Source: Methylobacterium sp. PvR107
Lineage (GTDB): Bacteria; Pseudomonadota; Alphaproteobacteria; Rhizobiales; Beijerinckiaceae
Direction of reading: 5' to 3'
Assembly: GCF_017833295.1 (NCBI RefSeq)
Contig: NZ_JAFIBW010000001.1
Span: 2,556,001-2,620,000, forward strand
DNA length: 64,000 nt
Part shown: in pieces, positions 62,007-64,000 of the stretch
Layout of the letters: every line of letters begins with the position of its first letter
Numbering within the stretch: the stretch's first letter is position 1
Notes under the pieces: generated by a model
Databases searched by the model: none
Seen by the model: only the letters and a program-made list of their open reading frames with translations
Told to the model about the DNA's origin: nothing
Position numbers and translations under genes: made by a program

Positions 62007-62774
62007 ATGACCCGACCTACCACCCGACCGGTGTCCGGACGCCCATCGACCGCTCCGTCGCGCCGTGCCGCGAGCCTACTCGCCGCCTGCGCGCTCGGTG
62101 CCCTCGCGGCCGCCTGCAAGAGCGATCCCGCGACCACCGGCGGGATCGACCTGTCGGATTACCGCGCACGCCACCCGATCGTCCTGGCCGACGGGACCCG
62201 CAGCCTCGACGTCTTCCCGACGGGGATCGGCCATCTCGACCCCCGCCAGGCCGCCGATGTCGACGCCTTCATGCTGGAATACCGCCGCTTCGGCCGCGGC
62301 GTCCTGCTGATGGAAGTGCCCCAGGGCGTTCCGCCGGCCCAGGCGGCGGCCGTGGAGCGCACGGCCGCGGCGCTGAGCCGGCGCGGCGGCCAGGACGGCG
62401 TTGGCGCCCGCGAGATCACGGTCAGCGGCTATGCCGTGGCGGCGCCCAGCCTCGCCGCGCCGATCCGTCTGAGCTTCCAGCGCATGCAGGCCAAGGTGGC
62501 GGACCAGTGCGGGCTGTGGCCCCAGGATGTCGGGACCAGCAGCTTCGCGTTCGACTACAGCAACAAGCCGAGCTGGAACCTGGGCTGCGCCATGCAGGCG
62601 AACGTGGCTGCGCAGATCGCGGATCCGGTCGACCTGGTGCGCGGGCGCCCCGAGGGCCGGATCGACTCCGTGAAGCGGGTCAGGGACATCGGCCAGTTAC
62701 GCGACGGCAAGGATCCGTCAACCGCATGGCGTCAGGATGGGCAGACCGCCGTCAAGTCTCAGGTCGGCAACTGA
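62007..62774 (+). CDS. cpaD: Flp pilus assembly lipoprotein CpaD
   Basis: A 255-residue lipoprotein of the Tad pilus. The lipobox is LAAAC in GALAAACKSDPATTGG. The domain includes DYRARHPIVLADGTRSLDVF, VDAFMLEYRRFGRGVLLM, CGLWPQDVGTSSFAFDYSNK and WNLGCAMQANVAAQIADPVDL, typical of CpaD. It helps seat the secretin in the outer membrane. It starts 18 bases after cpaC. Confidence 0.92.
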   Translation: MTRPTTRPVSGRPSTAPSRRAASLLAACALGALAAACKSDPATTGGIDLSDYRARHPIVLADGTRSLDVFPTGIGHLDPRQAADVDAFMLEYRRFGRGVLLMEVPQGVPPAQAAAVERTAAALSRRGGQDGVGAREITVSGYAVAAPSLAAPIRLSFQRMQAKVADQCGLWPQDVGTSSFAFDYSNKPSWNLGCAMQANVAAQIADPVDLVRGRPEGRIDSVKRVRDIGQLRDGKDPSTAWRQDGQTAVKSQVGN

Positions 62775-62843
62775 CGCCGACCGCGAAAGCCACCGCGTCT
62801 CCTTCCAACGCCGCGATCCGAACGCGAACCTGAAAGTGCCGTC

Positions 62844-64000
62844 ATGGCAGACCTGTCCGAGACAACCGAGCGCACGATTGCCCCGGTGCCCCGGATCACC
62901 ATCCAGGCGTTCTGCGAGACCAGCGAGACGGCTGCCATGATCGAGGGCGCCGCCCTCGACCGGCGGATGCAGAAGGCGCAGGTCAAGGTCCGGATGGGCG
63001 GCGGCGGCGCCGCGATCGAGGCCTATCGGCACGCGCCGACGCCCAACGTCATCGTCATCGAGACGCAGGGCGTGCGCTCCAAGCCGGTCGAATACCTCGA
63101 TGCTCTGGCGGAGGTCTGCGACGAGGGCACCCGCGTCCTCGTGATCGGCCACCTCAACGACGTCACGCTCTACCGGCAGCTGATCCAGCGCGGCGTGTCC
63201 GACTATCTGATGGCCCCCGTCGAGCCGCTGACACTGATCGCGGCGATCTCCGACCTGTTCACGGCCCCCGGCGTCAAGCCGGTGGGTCGCACGGTGGCGG
63301 TCGTCGGCGTGAAGGGCGGCATCGGCGCCTCGACGGTGGCGCATAATTTCGCCTGGTCGGTGGCCCGCGGCCAGGGTGTCCAGACGGTGATCGCCGATCT
63401 CGACATCGCCTTCGGGACGGCCTCGCTCAACTTCAACCAGGATCCGCCGCAGGGCATCGCCGAGGCGGTGTTCGCCCCGGAGCGCCTGGATTCGGCGCTG
63501 GTCGAGCGGCTGCTGTCCAAGTGCAGCGACAATTTGAGCCTGCTCTCGGCCCCCGCGAGCCTCGACCGGACCATCGACCTCTCCGAGCCGGCCTTCGATT
63601 CCCTGATCGAGTACATGCGGGCGAGCGTGCCCTGCGTGGTCCTCGACGTTCCGCACCAGTGGAGCGCGTGGACGAAGCGCGTCCTCACCGCGGCCGACGA
63701 GATCCTGATCGTGGCCGGTCCCGATCTGGCCTGCCTGCGCAACACCAAGAATCTGCTCGGCGCGCTCAGGCACGGGCGCCCGAACGACCAGTCACCCCGC
63801 ATCCTGCTCAACGGCGTCGGCGTGCCCAAGCGCCCCGAGATCGGGGCCGCCGAGTTCGCCAAGGCCCTCGAGGCCCCCGTCGCGCTTACGATCCCCTTCG
63901 AGCCGGCCCTGTTCGGGACCGCCGCCAACAATGGCCAGATGATCGCCGAGATCCAGGCCGGCTCGAAGGTGGCCGAGCTCTTCAACGATCTCGCGGCCAT
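62844..64000 (+). CDS. cpaE: Flp pilus localisation ATPase CpaE (3' end beyond window)
   Basis: A CpaE/TadZ protein, 385 codons visible. The N-terminal receiver-like domain (TPNVIVIETQGVRSKPVEYL, RVLVIGHLNDVTLYRQLIQR, GVSDYLMAPVEPLTLI) is followed by a MinD/ParA-type ATPase with deviant Walker A GVKGGIGASTVAHNFAW, VIADLDIAFGTASLNF and VVLDVPHQW. CpaE positions the pilus machine at the pole. It is the fourth gene of the cpa operon; cpaF and the platform genes would follow beyond base 64000. Confidence 0.93.
   Translation, partial: MADLSETTERTIAPVPRITIQAFCETSETAAMIEGAALDRRMQKAQVKVRMGGGGAAIEAYRHAPTPNVIVIETQGVRSKPVEYLDALAEVCDEGTRVLVIGHLNDVTLYRQLIQRGVSDYLMAPVEPLTLIAAISDLFTAPGVKPVGRTVAVVGVKGGIGASTVAHNFAWSVARGQGVQTVIADLDIAFGTASLNFNQDPPQGIAEAVFAPERLDSALVERLLSKCSDNLSLLSAPASLDRTIDLSEPAFDSLIEYMRASVPCVVLDVPHQWSAWTKRVLTAADEILIVAGPDLACLRNTKNLLGALRHGRPNDQSPRILLNGVGVPKRPEIGAAEFAKALEAPVALTIPFEPALFGTAANNGQMIAEIQAGSKVAELFNDLAA

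Overview
The window is GC-rich chromosomal DNA (roughly 70% GC by eye). Gene content points to an alphaproteobacterium of the order Hyphomicrobiales, most likely Methylobacterium or Methylorubrum. The pointers are a cysE-DUF3126 pair, a BoxR/BzdR-like regulator, paired bacterial transglutaminase-like cysteine peptidases, a Tad/Cpa pilus cluster with a CtrA-like half-site, and many dispersed intergenic repeats of the kind I associate with these genomes. The genus is an inference from gene content and composition. No rRNA, tRNA, CRISPR array or intact prophage was seen.

Layout. 1-5.0 kb: a chemoreceptor cut by the window edge, a degenerate receiver-domain protein, then argJ, a SIMPL-domain protein and mutT with overlapping start and stop codons. 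5.1-5.7 kb: a decayed IS5-type transposase. 5.7-10 kb: Gfo/Idh/MocA oxidoreductase, then DoxX, alpha/beta hydrolase and ring-cleaving dioxygenase on the minus strand, divergent from a LysR gene across a palindromic operator. 10-16.5 kb: GntR/FCD regulator, class I/II aminotransferase, DapA-superfamily lyase and a polar amino-acid ABC transporter. 16.5-22.9 kb: a DUF2243 gene interrupted by a stop codon, an OPT transporter, two tandem YdcZ-type membrane proteins, an SDR, and a YgjV-like pseudogene. 23-31 kb: PilZ protein, HIT protein, CDF transporter, a disabled vapBC pair, SDR, DUF1328 protein, ClC channel, AraC regulator and class II photolyase. 31-36 kb: a candidate small RNA with a clear terminator, an NHL-repeat protein, a PAP2/vanadium-type phosphatase, a Tat-exported TRAP binding protein and a tyrosine-phosphatase-like protein.

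36-47.6 kb: a LivK-like binding protein, a Wza-like export lipoprotein, a Flp pilin, a DUF3072 protein, gluconokinase, a Cof-type HAD phosphatase, a lytic transglycosylase with three proline-rich repeats, the BoxR-like regulator, cysE and DUF3126, and two transglutaminase-like cysteine peptidases around a small gene. 47.9-56.5 kb: a minus-strand valine/isobutyrate catabolic operon (mmsA, acyl-CoA dehydrogenase, 3-hydroxyisobutyryl-CoA hydrolase, mmsB, enoyl-CoA hydratase, acyl-CoA synthetase). It is divergent from a LysR gene with a perfect 14-bp palindrome between them. 56.8-59.3 kb: an iron-type alcohol dehydrogenase and a second LivK-like binding protein. 59.6-64 kb: cpaB, cpaC, cpaD and cpaE of a Tad/Flp pilus, with cpaE running off the window.

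Several genes are freshly broken: DUF2243 by one stop, YgjV by a stop and a frameshift, vapC by one stop, vapB by loss of its start, and the transposase by two frameshifts and a 3' truncation. Repeats also sit inside operons: one roughly 110-bp family lies between co-directional genes in both the ABC transporter and the valine operon, in the same orientation relative to transcription. I found no clear new multi-gene system. The least explained items are the candidate small RNA at 31.3 kb, the operon-embedded repeat, and the paired cysteine peptidases.
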